Origin: Acidimicrobiaceae bacterium
GTDB lineage: Bacteria; Actinomycetota; Acidimicrobiia; Acidimicrobiales; RAAP-2
Length of the DNA stretch: 61,335 nucleotides
Assembly (NCBI GenBank): GCA_003132205.1
Contig: PKWY01000037.1
Location: forward strand, 1-61,335
Reading direction: 5' to 3'
Made by a program: the position numbers and the translations under genes. Numbering within the stretch: the first letter of the stretch is position 1; the number at the start of each line of letters is the position of its first letter. This document shows, one piece after another, positions 8,371 through 16,075 of the stretch. The notes under the pieces are model-generated. The model had not been told where the DNA came from. It saw only the letters and a program-made list of their open reading frames with translations, and ran no database searches.

Positions 8371-8856
8371 GACAACCTTTCTCGAAGGGCCGCACGACCA
8401 CTCGACCAGCCACGTGATCGAGGCTACGACACCGCCCCGGCCCCAAGCCCGCCTCCGATCCCCGGTTAGGGCGCAAATCGCCATGCCCTTTGGTCCGAAT
8501 AAGGATTCCCGAAGGCCTGTGCATCTCCGCCCACTTCCTTAGGTATTCATGAGCTCGACACGGGGAGCCCGGCAGACCACCGGTCAACGCGTCGTCTCGG
8601 ACGACACCTGGTATCTGGTCTTCGCTGGAACGAAATCAGTCCGCGACACCCCCTTCGCCCTCAAGAGTTCGGGTCAGCAACTTCGCGGTCGTCGACAACC
8701 ACGACGGGCGCCGGCCGTGGCTCGTATGGTTACTGAGAACGCCAACTCGACAGGACGAAGTGCTTGAGTTGGCGTTCGCGGCGGATTCATCGGGTCGAAA
8801 GGGGGCGTGGTCATGCGTTTTGGAGGACATCGCGCAGTTCCGACCGAGTTGGCGAC
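8371..8856. other. Divergent intergenic region between GDT1 gene and ECF sigma gene
   Basis: About 490 bases without a convincing gene. It must contain the promoters of both divergent units. The only clear structure is a perfect 12-bp inverted repeat at 8737-8777 (separate entry). Short open frames here lack ribosome sites and show no family sequence. Confidence 0.6.
8737..8777. promoter_or_regulatory. Perfect 12-bp inverted repeat upstream of the ECF sigma gene
   Basis: GAACGCCAACTC (8737-8748) and GAGTTGGCGTTC (8766-8777) are exact reverse complements around a 17-base spacer. It could be an operator for a dimeric regulator or an mRNA hairpin in the 5' leader of the sigma gene. It overlaps the most upstream possible TTG codon of the sigma frame, which supports a start further downstream. 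Confidence 0.55.
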
Positions 8857-9387
8857 GTGACCCAGCTTCGCCACCATTCGGCCGAGCGCGCTGACGAGGA
8901 AGGACTACGCGGCGCGTTCCTTTCCCACGGGGCCGAAATGTTGGGCTTCGCTCGACGTTCGCTCCACTCTCCCGGCCACGCGCAAGACGCCGTGCAGGAG
9001 ACGTTCGCGCGCGCGTGGCGGTCTCGCACGCGCTTCGATCCGTCGCTTGGATCGCTTCGGACGTGGTTGTTCACCATCGAACGACAGGCAATCCTCGATG
9101 TGGCGACGCGCCTGGCCACGACCCGGACAGTTTCGATGGCCGAAGCACAAGAACCGGCGCCGGAAGACCGCCTCGAAGCGGCGATGCTCGGGTGGCAGAT
9201 GGAGTCCGCTCTCCAGCGACTGAAGCCTGAGCATCGGATGATCATCACCGAGCTCTACGTCAATGGCCGAAGCGGACGCGACGTCGCCCAGCTTTTCGCG
9301 ATTCTTGAAGGAACAGTGCGCAGCCGTGCCTTCCAAACCCTTCGAGTGCTACGCATCTCTGTCGAGGAGGCGGGATGGGTCCGATGA
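8857..9387 (+). CDS. ECF-type RNA polymerase sigma factor
   Basis: A 176-residue sigma-70 family protein of the extracytoplasmic function type. Region 2 is visible as GAEMLGFARRSLHSPGHAQD with AVQETFARAWR and SLRTWLFTI; region 4 as LKPEHRMIITELYVNGRSGRDVAQLF followed by a recognition-helix segment EGTVRSRAFQTLRVLR. The GTG at 8857 is preferred; the frame runs back to TTG at 8764, but that part crosses the inverted repeat and is not family-like. The ribosome site is weak. The gene overlaps the downstream anti-sigma gene by 13 bases, the usual sigma/anti-sigma coupling. Confidence 0.88.
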   Translation: MTQLRHHSAERADEEGLRGAFLSHGAEMLGFARRSLHSPGHAQDAVQETFARAWRSRTRFDPSLGSLRTWLFTIERQAILDVATRLATTRTVSMAEAQEPAPEDRLEAAMLGWQMESALQRLKPEHRMIITELYVNGRSGRDVAQLFAILEGTVRSRAFQTLRVLRISVEEAGWVR

Positions 9388-10046
9388 TCAACATGAACTG
9401 CGAGCAGTGGCAGGGGGTCATCGCCATGCGGGTCTTCGGCCCGCTCGACCCGATGGAGGAGAGCGGCCTCAAGGCGCATCTGGAGGGATGCTCGGAGTGC
9501 CGCGCGGTAGCGAAAGAGATGAAGGAGACCTACGAGCTCTTGGGCTACGTCGACCCGAGGGCCGTCGTGCCAACGGCTTCGTTGCCCGCGGAACTGACCA
9601 AGAAGGTGTTGGAGGACCTGCGCCAGGGCGACCTGCAGCTACGTCGCAGGCGGCGTACACGAAACGCGGCGCTGACCGCAATCGGGTTCGTGGCGGCGAC
9701 GATCGTCCTGGTATCGCTGCTCGCCGTGCGGACGAGTCCACCGACGACGTCCCAGCACACGCTTGCGTTGTGGGGTGCCTCGTCGGTGAGCGCCAAGGCG
9801 GTGCTCACGGGGCGAGCATGGGGGACGACGATCACCTTGCACGAAGAGGGCCTTCCGGGCGGGAAGGTCTACACCGTCTCCATGCGCACGGCCAAAGGAA
9901 TGTGGCGGGTTGCGGGCACGTATCGCCCGGTGTCGGGACACTCCGTCGACGTCACCATGGCGTGCGCCGTTCCACTCGGACAGATCACGGGCGTGCGGGT
10001 CAGCGATTCGTCCGGACGCCAGGTCTTGGTCAGCCACCAAGAGTGA
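9375..10046 (+). CDS. Zinc-finger anti-sigma factor, membrane-anchored
   Basis: A 223-residue protein with an N-terminal ZAS-type zinc-binding motif H35-x3-C39-x2-C42 (with C9 as a possible extra ligand), one transmembrane helix (about residues 98-118) after an Arg-rich stop-transfer segment, and an extracellular domain of about 100 residues ending GRQVLVSHQE. It should bind and inhibit the ECF sigma factor encoded just upstream and release it upon a signal sensed outside or through zinc/thiol chemistry. The ATG at 9375 follows GAGGAGG. Confidence 0.88.
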   Translation: MGPMINMNCEQWQGVIAMRVFGPLDPMEESGLKAHLEGCSECRAVAKEMKETYELLGYVDPRAVVPTASLPAELTKKVLEDLRQGDLQLRRRRRTRNAALTAIGFVAATIVLVSLLAVRTSPPTTSQHTLALWGASSVSAKAVLTGRAWGTTITLHEEGLPGGKVYTVSMRTAKGMWRVAGTYRPVSGHSVDVTMACAVPLGQITGVRVSDSSGRQVLVSHQE

Positions 10047-10093
10047 TGTCGACGCGGCCGACACCGCTGAGATGCGGAGGATGCGTCGGGCTG

Positions 10094-10333
10094 TTACCCT
10101 TCGAGACCGCCAGGCACCGGCGCGCGCTGCGCACCCCCCGTGGTGTAGGCAACACCAAGGTAGGCAATTGCGATTCCGACGACGACCACGTTGCCGACGA
10201 CGGACTTGCGCAGCGCGATGAGCGAGACCGCGATCAAGGCGAGGGCAACTCCCGAGATCGCCCAACCCTGCCAAGTCAGTGGACGCACCCCGAAGCCCAT
10301 AGGGCGTCTGACGAACCACTCGGGCCTCACCAT
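10094..10333 (-). CDS. Small two-helix membrane protein, unknown
   Basis: About 79 residues starting at an ATG directly preceded by GAGGTG. The N-terminus reads VRPEWFVRRPMGFGVRP, followed by TWQGW and two hydrophobic segments (ISGVALALIAVSLIAL and GNVVVVGIAIAYLGVAY). Short bacterial membrane proteins with a similar aromatic amphipathic N-terminus and TWQGW are common, but I cannot name a function. It converges on the anti-sigma gene. The frame is open to 10420, but the upstream part lacks family-like sequence. Confidence 0.6.
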   Translation of the reverse strand: MVRPEWFVRRPMGFGVRPLTWQGWAISGVALALIAVSLIALRKSVVGNVVVVGIAIAYLGVAYTTGGAQRAPVPGGLEG

Positions 10334-10464
10334 CACCTCGCGCCTGAACGATGGGTGCCTGAGTGCACCACGGCTCGATGCTACCCGGGCTTGAGATCTC
10401 AAAGAATGAAGCGAGGACACCCCGTACGACGACTCGTTGACAAGTCGCAGAATCGGTCAATCGC

Positions 10465-10824
10465 TCAATCGGGCGACTCCGAGCCCGATTTGAAGACCAC
10501 CGATGATCGTTCCGGATGGTCGAGGTCTAGGCGAATAGTGAACAGCTCGTGCTCGTGAGGTTCCGAGTTCCCCTCAACCACGATGACGATCTCATCGTCT
10601 TGTCGACCGTATATCGCCTGGGCCATGCCAATCATGGCCTGTCCGAGCATCTGGCCTGGCGCGGATCGGACGACACGGCTCGCCAACGTGGTGACTGGGA
10701 CATCGGTCCCGGATGCGCGGACATCGTCGGTCGCCTTCAGCCATTCAAGCCACCGCTCGTCGGTCCACTCTTCGGGGTCGAATGGTGGGACTTCGAAAGA
10801 CAGCGGCTCAATAGGATCCATCAC
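10465..10824 (-). CDS. Conserved hypothetical acidic protein
   Basis: A 119-residue soluble acidic protein. It starts MMDPIEPLSFEVPPFDPEEW, has the segment WTDERWLEWLKATDD, a central helix-forming part MLGQAMIGMAQAIYG, and a beta-rich end DDEIVIVVEGN...HELFTIRLDLDHPERSSVVF. Composition and codon use look like a real gene, but I recognise no domain. It stands alone between the small membrane gene and the region with the degenerate tRNA-Cys. Confidence 0.6.
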   Translation of the reverse strand: MMDPIEPLSFEVPPFDPEEWTDERWLEWLKATDDVRASGTDVPVTTLASRVVRSAPGQMLGQAMIGMAQAIYGRQDDEIVIVVEGNSEPHEHELFTIRLDLDHPERSSVVFKSGSESPD

Positions 10825-11251
10825 TGCTCACAGTAGCGGCACCCGTCTCAAGAGGGACCCGTAGGACGCCGCAGAGCCAACCGATCGGCGAAGGTGCCTT
10901 ACTCCGAGGAACCGGCGATTGGCCGCTGTCTCCAGGACTGGCCGCCTGTAGTGCCACGGTTCTCGAGACGATAAGTCGAGCCATCCGCCAACTGGAGGCG
11001 GCGTTGCGATTCGAACCCACGCACGGGGCCTTGCAGATCCCGTGCCGGCGTAACTCAGCGTGTCCGCATGGGGACGTCACATCCCATATCGCCGCAATGG
11101 GTTCCCCATCTGGCAATGCAACAACGTTTCCAGGCGTCGGCGTCGAGTCCGGTAAAGCTGCTTTGACTGCCAACTGACTACCGGGCTCTGGGTGACCCTC
11201 CGTTCTGACTGCGAGGGATGGATTCTCGGATCCAAGTGACTTGCGCGAGGC
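10825..11251. other. Gene-free region containing a degenerate tRNA-Cys copy
   Basis: About 430 bases with no convincing coding sequence. The one recognisable element is the tRNA-Cys-like segment at 10995-11066. An open minus-strand frame crossing this stretch (to 11173) reads through the tRNA-like sequence and is judged non-coding. Confidence 0.6.
10995..11066 (-). pseudogene. Degenerate or displaced copy of tRNA-Cys (att-like)
   Basis: Bases 10995-11036 match 15741-15782, the 3' half of the intact tRNA-Cys, in 38 of 42 positions and in the same orientation. This covers the discriminator, acceptor 3' strand, T arm, variable region and anticodon TGCA. Further toward the 5' side (11037-11066) similarity is only patchy. 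The T stem has mismatches (GTGGG against CGCAA), so it is not a working tRNA. It is either an attachment-site copy left by integration into tRNA-Cys or a decayed tRNA duplicate. Confidence 0.75.
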
Positions 11252-13177
11252 TTAGACCGTTGCCCCCGTGAATTGGCTGTTGTAGAGCGAGTAGTACACG
11301 CCCTTTGACCTCATGAGCTCCTCATGACTGCCTTGCTCAACGATTCGGCCCAGGTCCATCACGATAATCGTGTCGGCGTCTCGAATAGTGGAGAGTCGGT
11401 GCGCAATCACAAAACTCGTCCGACCTTGTCGAAGTCGCGACATTGCTTCTTGAATGAGGACCTCGGTGCGGGTGTCGACGTTGCTCGTGGCTTCGTCAAG
11501 AATCAGGATGCTCTGGTCGGCCAAGAACGCGCGGGCAATGGTGAGTAGTTGCTTCTGGCCCGACGACAGGTTCGACGCGTCTTCGTCGAGGATCGTGGCG
11601 TACCCGTCAGGCAGCGTGCGCACAAAGCTGTCAACGTGCGCGGCTTCGGCGGCCGCGACAACTTCTTCATCGGTGGCGTCGGGCCTGCCGTAGCGAATAT
11701 TGTCGCGAATGGATCCAGAGAACATCCACGTGTCCTGCAGCACCATGCCGAAGGCACTGCGAACTTGGTCGCGCTTGAGGTCCCGGTAGTCAACGCCGTC
11801 GAGCAAAATACGCCCAGAGTCAATCTCGTAAAAACGAACCAACAGATTGACGATGGTAGTCTTGCCCGCTCCCGTTGGTCCAACAATGGCGACGGTTTCT
11901 CCGGGCGCGACGACGAGGCTGAAGTCCTCAATGAGCGGCTCGTCGGGTTCATAGCGGAAATGTACGTTCTCCAACTTCACGCTGCCGGCTCCCCCGTCGG
12001 GAACGAAGATCGACGCTAGCGACTCGACGTCGGGCTCTTCCTCGCCGGCGTCAAGGAATTCAAATACCCGTTCAGCGGACGCAACTCCGGACTGCAGCAT
12101 GTTCATCTGACTCGCGATCTGAGTAATAGGCATCGTGAACTGACGCGAGTACTGAATGAACGCGGTGACGGCGCCCAGTGAAAGCAGGCCCGACGCGACA
12201 CGGTATCCACCGAGTACGGCGATCGTTACGTAGTTGATGTTGGAGATGAACTGCATCGAAGGCTGAATGATGCCCGATAGGAACTGAGCCTTGAAGCTCG
12301 CGACGTAGAGAGACTTGTTCTGGCGGCTGAACTCTGCGACGGTTGCCTCGCTGCGCCCGAAGACCTGCACTAACTCATGGCCAGTGTGGGTCTCCTCGAC
12401 CAGTCCATTGAGAGCACCCGTCTTCCTCCACTGCGAAGCAAAATGGGTCTGCGAGCGCTTGGCGATCAACATCGTGACCACGAGCGCGAGGGGAATCGTG
12501 ATGATACTCACGAGCGCGAGCAGGGGCGAAATCCAGAACATCATCCCCAGGACACCGACAATTGTCAGTATCGAGGTGATGAGTTGGCTGAGCCCCTGTT
12601 GAATCGTCGTCGTGAGGTTGTCAATGTCGTTCGTGACTCGGCTCAACACGTCGCCGTGGGGGTGGCTGTCGAAGTAGCGAAGCGGTAGGCGACTCATCTT
12701 CGACTCGACGTCTCGACGCATCTGGAACATGACGCGCTGGGTGAGACCAGCCATCGTGAAACCCTGCAAATAGTTGAACGCCGCTCCACCGATGTAGACG
12801 AGAGCCGCGAGTCCGAGGATCCTGCCCATTTCGGCAATGTCGACGCCGACGCCGGGGACCACGTTCATGCCCGAAATCATCGACGCGAGTTGGTTATGTC
12901 CGTGCAACTTCAGCAGTTGAATCGCTTGGGCCTTCGTCGCTCCTGCGGGCAATTCCTTGCCAACGATTCCGTCGAACAGCACGTTCGTGGCGTTACCAAG
13001 GATCTGGGGTCCCGATACCATGAGCACGACCGACGCCACGCCAAGAAAGAGCGCGAGGCCCAACTTGTATCGCTCGGGCCCGAGTCGACCAAAGAGCCGA
13101 CGGGTGGTTCCGCGAAGATTCTTGCTCTTCTGGACCGGAACTCCGGCGCCGCGCATTGGACCCATTCCCATACTCAT
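11252..13177 (-). CDS. ABC exporter subunit with consensus catalytic site (MdlB/LmrD-like)
   Basis: A 641-residue half-transporter fusing six transmembrane helices (about residues 40-370) to a nucleotide-binding domain. Walker A is GPTGAGKT, the signature is LSSGQ, Walker B is ILILDEATSNVD with the catalytic Glu, and the H-loop is VIAHRLST with the His. The ATG at 13177 overlaps the TGA of the upstream subunit gene (ATGA), so the two halves are translationally coupled and should form a heterodimer. The substrate is unknown; drugs, lipids or peptides are usual for this family. Regulation is probably by the TetR protein encoded first in the unit. Confidence 0.93.
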   Translation of the reverse strand: MSMGMGPMRGAGVPVQKSKNLRGTTRRLFGRLGPERYKLGLALFLGVASVVLMVSGPQILGNATNVLFDGIVGKELPAGATKAQAIQLLKLHGHNQLASMISGMNVVPGVGVDIAEMGRILGLAALVYIGGAAFNYLQGFTMAGLTQRVMFQMRRDVESKMSRLPLRYFDSHPHGDVLSRVTNDIDNLTTTIQQGLSQLITSILTIVGVLGMMFWISPLLALVSIITIPLALVVTMLIAKRSQTHFASQWRKTGALNGLVEETHTGHELVQVFGRSEATVAEFSRQNKSLYVASFKAQFLSGIIQPSMQFISNINYVTIAVLGGYRVASGLLSLGAVTAFIQYSRQFTMPITQIASQMNMLQSGVASAERVFEFLDAGEEEPDVESLASIFVPDGGAGSVKLENVHFRYEPDEPLIEDFSLVVAPGETVAIVGPTGAGKTTIVNLLVRFYEIDSGRILLDGVDYRDLKRDQVRSAFGMVLQDTWMFSGSIRDNIRYGRPDATDEEVVAAAEAAHVDSFVRTLPDGYATILDEDASNLSSGQKQLLTIARAFLADQSILILDEATSNVDTRTEVLIQEAMSRLRQGRTSFVIAHRLSTIRDADTIIVMDLGRIVEQGSHEELMRSKGVYYSLYNSQFTGATV

Positions 13178-14910
13178 CGCGCGGCGTCCTCGCCCAGTTG
13201 GGATACCACGATCTCGCAGTATGGCTCGCAACGCGTGAGGAGCTCCGCGTGGGTGCCCATGCCAACGATTCCCCCATTGTCAAGCACGATGATCTGGTCG
13301 GCGTGCATGATCGTGCTCACTCGTTGGGCGACAATCACGACCGACGCGTTGCCAGTCCCGGTCTTCAGCGCCGCACGAAGTCGTGCGTCGGTGGCCGCGT
13401 CGAGGGCGGAGAAACAGTCGTCGAAGAGGTACACGCTCGGGTGCTTTACGAGCGAACGCGCGATTGAGAGGCGCTGACGCTGTCCGCCGGAAACGTTGGT
13501 ACCCCCCTGGTCAATGCGTGCGTCCAGCCCACCGGGCATGGCCAACACGAAGTCGCTCGCCTGGGCGATTTCGAGTGCTCGCCACAGTTCCTCGTCGGTG
13601 GCGTCGGCTCGTCCAAAGCGGAGATTGGAGGCGACGGTGCCGTTGAAGAGGTACGCCGTCTGGGGAACAATACCGAGAGAACTCCAGAGCACTTCGCGGG
13701 CTTGGTCACGAACGTCGACGTTGTTCACGAACACGTGACCCTCGGTCGCATCAAAGAAGCGCGGAATGAGGTTGAGTAGCGTTGTCTTGCCGCTACCGGT
13801 TCCTCCGATGATGGCGCTCGTAGCCCCAGGTTCCAAGGTGAACGTGAGGCCCTCGACGATCGCGCGCTCGCTGCCGGGATACTCGAACGACACATCTTCA
13901 AATCGAACCTGTCCACTGAGTTCACTCGGTGCGACTGGACTCAGCACATCACTAATGACCGGCGTGGTGTCGAGCACCTCCATCACGCGCTCTGCGCTCG
14001 CGGCGGCTCGAGGCAGCAGAATCGCCACCATGACGGCCATCATGACCGACAGCAGTATCTGCAAAATGTAGGTCAGGAACGCGGTGAGGTTGCCGATCGG
14101 CATCGAACCCTCGCTCACCAGACGACCGCCGAACCAGACGACAGCGACCGACGAAAGATTGAGGATCGCCATCATCGTTGGCAACATGAGCGCGAAGACC
14201 CGGTTCACGCTTAGTGAGGTGTCGGTCAGATCACTATTGGCGGCTGCGAATCGTTCAGCTTCGAACTCGTTACGCACGAACGCTCGAATGACGCGAACAC
14301 CAGTGATTTGCTCTCGGAGCACTTCGTTAATTCGGTCAATCTTGGTCTGCATGGAACGGAACTGGGGGACGACTTTCACCATGACGATGCCAATGAAAAT
14401 CGCCATGACGGGAACGGCGACGAGGAGCAGCGTCGATAGCTGGGCCCCTTCGTGCAGGGCCATCACGATGCCACCGAAGCACATGATGGGTGCGATCACC
14501 ATCATCGTGAGGGCCATCTGCAAGAACAGCTGAATCTGCTGAATGTCGTTGGTGTTACGGGTAATGAGCGACGCAGTTCCGAAAGTGTTCATGTCCCTCG
14601 CGGAAAAGCCCTGCACCCGGGTAAAGACCGCTTCTCGGATGTCGGCACCCGCTCCCATGGCGACCCGCGAGGCCCAGTAAATAGCAACCACCGCGCAGAG
14701 TCCAATGAGCAGCGTCAGGACGATCATCCATTCGCCGGTGTGCAAGATGTAGTGGAGGTTCCCGACCACGACGCCGTTGTTGATGATGTCGGCATTCAAG
14801 TTCGGCAGATACAGGTTGCCCACCGTCTGGGCGACGAGCAACACCACGAGGATGGCAATTTGGTGGGCATAGGGGCGCAAGTACTTTTGAAGCAGTCGTA
14901 CGAGAACCAT
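13174..14910 (-). CDS. ABC exporter subunit with degenerate catalytic site (MdlA/LmrC-like)
   Basis: A 578-residue half-transporter with six membrane helices and a nucleotide-binding domain. Walker A GGTGSGKT and signature VSGGQ are intact, but Walker B reads VYLFDDCFSALD (Asp in place of the catalytic Glu) and the H-loop reads VIVAQRVST (Gln in place of His). These are the changes known from the non-hydrolysing site of heterodimeric exporters such as BmrC, LmrC and TM287. The start ATG follows directly after the TAA of the TetR gene (TAAATG), and its end overlaps the partner subunit gene. Confidence 0.93.
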   Translation of the reverse strand: MVLVRLLQKYLRPYAHQIAILVVLLVAQTVGNLYLPNLNADIINNGVVVGNLHYILHTGEWMIVLTLLIGLCAVVAIYWASRVAMGAGADIREAVFTRVQGFSARDMNTFGTASLITRNTNDIQQIQLFLQMALTMMVIAPIMCFGGIVMALHEGAQLSTLLLVAVPVMAIFIGIVMVKVVPQFRSMQTKIDRINEVLREQITGVRVIRAFVRNEFEAERFAAANSDLTDTSLSVNRVFALMLPTMMAILNLSSVAVVWFGGRLVSEGSMPIGNLTAFLTYILQILLSVMMAVMVAILLPRAAASAERVMEVLDTTPVISDVLSPVAPSELSGQVRFEDVSFEYPGSERAIVEGLTFTLEPGATSAIIGGTGSGKTTLLNLIPRFFDATEGHVFVNNVDVRDQAREVLWSSLGIVPQTAYLFNGTVASNLRFGRADATDEELWRALEIAQASDFVLAMPGGLDARIDQGGTNVSGGQRQRLSIARSLVKHPSVYLFDDCFSALDAATDARLRAALKTGTGNASVVIVAQRVSTIMHADQIIVLDNGGIVGMGTHAELLTRCEPYCEIVVSQLGEDAAR

Positions 14911-15585
14911 TTACTTCTCCCCCGACCTTGCCGTGGACGTGTGAGTAGTCTTGCGAACACCTTTCGCTTGCTTGGGGGCGGGTTGAACGAGGCCATTGCC
15001 CACTTGTTCAAATGCGGAAGCGAAGAGGTCATCGAAGTCGAGTTTCTCGCCACCGCTTCGCCACGTGCTGATCACTGCCCGAAAAGTTCCGGTCGCAACG
15101 GCGGTGACGAGGGCTGGGTAGAGATCAGTTGCGGGATCAGTGTGCGTCCGCTCCGCGATGGCTTCGATCATGGCACGCTCGAAGATTGCGAATGCTGCAA
15201 ACATCCGGGGTAAGAGGCTGGGGTTTGTCTCGATCACTCGCATGCGAAGTGGCCACTGTTCACTCGACTCGACATGCAGTTCATGAAGCACGAACTGCAG
15301 GGAATCCAGGGGCGCTTCGTCAATGGGACGATCAAGGAGCACGAGGCGCAGATGTTCGACACGCGAAGCGTCAAAGCCCACAATCGCGTCCTCCTTCGAT
15401 GGAAAGTGGGCGTAGAAGGTGCGAAGCGAAACGTCCGCGGCCTCCGCGATGTCCTCCACGGTGACCCTCTGAAGCCCTCGCTCGCCACTCAAGCGCAACG
15501 CCGCGGACCGCAGGGCCTCGTGGGTCTGCAATTTCTTGCGCTCTCGACGTCCGGTTTCGCTCGTCACCATACGCCAGTATTTCAT
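14911..15585 (-). CDS. TetR family transcriptional regulator
   Basis: About 224 residues. The N-terminal helix-turn-helix is clear: EALRSAALRLSGERGLQRVTV, DIAEAADVSLRTFYAHFPSKEDA. The C-terminal ligand-binding part is helical and variable. It precedes the two ABC exporter genes with no gap and probably represses this unit until a substrate binds. Possible starts are ATG at 15585 or ATG at 15570; neither has a strong ribosome site. Confidence 0.9.
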   Translation of the reverse strand: MKYWRMVTSETGRRERKKLQTHEALRSAALRLSGERGLQRVTVEDIAEAADVSLRTFYAHFPSKEDAIVGFDASRVEHLRLVLLDRPIDEAPLDSLQFVLHELHVESSEQWPLRMRVIETNPSLLPRMFAAFAIFERAMIEAIAERTHTDPATDLYPALVTAVATGTFRAVISTWRSGGEKLDFDDLFASAFEQVGNGLVQPAPKQAKGVRKTTHTSTARSGEK

Positions 15586-15591
15586 CAAGAC

Positions 15592-15612
15592 TGCACGTTA
15601 TGCAATCTTGCA
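15592..15612. promoter_or_regulatory. Possible TetR operator (three phased TGCA motifs)
   Basis: Just upstream of the TetR gene, TGCA occurs at 15592-15595, 15601-15604 and 15609-15612, and the outer arms CTGCA and TGCAG form an inverted repeat. The spacing and position fit an autoregulatory operator of a dimeric repressor; this is inferred from position and symmetry only. Confidence 0.3.
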
Positions 15613-15741
15613 GACCCTGCCTTTTAGGGGACAAGGTCACTTCGTGCTTCGCGTGAACGCGACGCCACCTTGTTCGAGAGGCTGGCGCAATGACCGCGGC
15701 AAGAGTCGTCTCTCGCCGCAACCCTTCCCGTCATCTGCTAG

Positions 15742-15812
15742 AGGCGGCGTTGGGATTCGAACCCAAGTACGGGGCTTTGCAGGCCCCTGCCTAACCACTC
15801 GGCCACGCCGCC
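15742..15812 (-). tRNA. tRNA-Cys (anticodon GCA)
   Basis: A 71-base cloverleaf: acceptor GGCGGCG/CGCCGCC, D stem GCC/GGC, anticodon stem GGGGC/GCCCC with loop CTGCAAA (anticodon GCA), T stem TTGGG/CCCAA with loop TTCGAAT, discriminator T as needed by cysteinyl-tRNA synthetase. CCA is not encoded. A 42-bp near-copy of its 3' half lies 4.7 kb away at 10995-11036 beyond the ABC/TetR genes. Confidence 0.96.
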
Positions 15813-15840
15813 AGAAGTGACCATCCTACTCGGCAGGCAG

Positions 15841-16005
15841 TCAGGCCTTGCGAAACAGCCGGTACGCCACGTAGCCAATCACCGCAAGCACCACGAGTTC
15901 GAAGATCAGGTGGACGGCGGAAAACACGAAGCCGACAACGGAGAAGATCAAGCCCACCACGACGAAGGCCAAGATCACAATCACGATCGTCTTCAGAGTG
16001 CTCAT
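15841..16005 (-). CDS. Small two-helix membrane protein
   Basis: A 54-residue protein starting at the ATG at 16005 preceded by AGAGAGG. It reads MSTLKTIVIVILAFVVVG and consists of two hydrophobic helices with a short basic C-terminus YRLFRKA. The function is not known. The frame is open to 16050, but the ribosome site supports the internal ATG. Confidence 0.65.
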   Translation of the reverse strand: MSTLKTIVIVILAFVVVGLIFSVVGFVFSAVHLIFELVVLAVIGYVAYRLFRKA

Positions 16006-16075
16006 GGCACCTCTCTTCCTCTTCTCACAGCGTAGGCATACTTTGTTCAAACGCGCGGGTGATTAAGGTGGTGAC

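Noticed and set aside
8371..8560. Possible yybP-ykoY manganese riboswitch before the GDT1 gene
   Set aside because: The family often has one, and the leader is GC-rich and structured, but I could not find the conserved GGGGAGUA-type core.
8636..8830. 64-residue minus-strand frame in the sigma leader
   Set aside because: No ribosome site, crosses the inverted repeat and overlaps the sigma gene frame.
10808..11173. 121-residue minus-strand frame before the ABC region
   Set aside because: It runs through the tRNA-Cys-like sequence and overlaps the start of the 119-residue gene; composition is not protein-like.
15536..15820. Plus-strand frame ending GIRTQVRGFAGPCLTTRPR
   Set aside because: Antisense to tRNA-Cys and the TetR start; no ribosome site or family.
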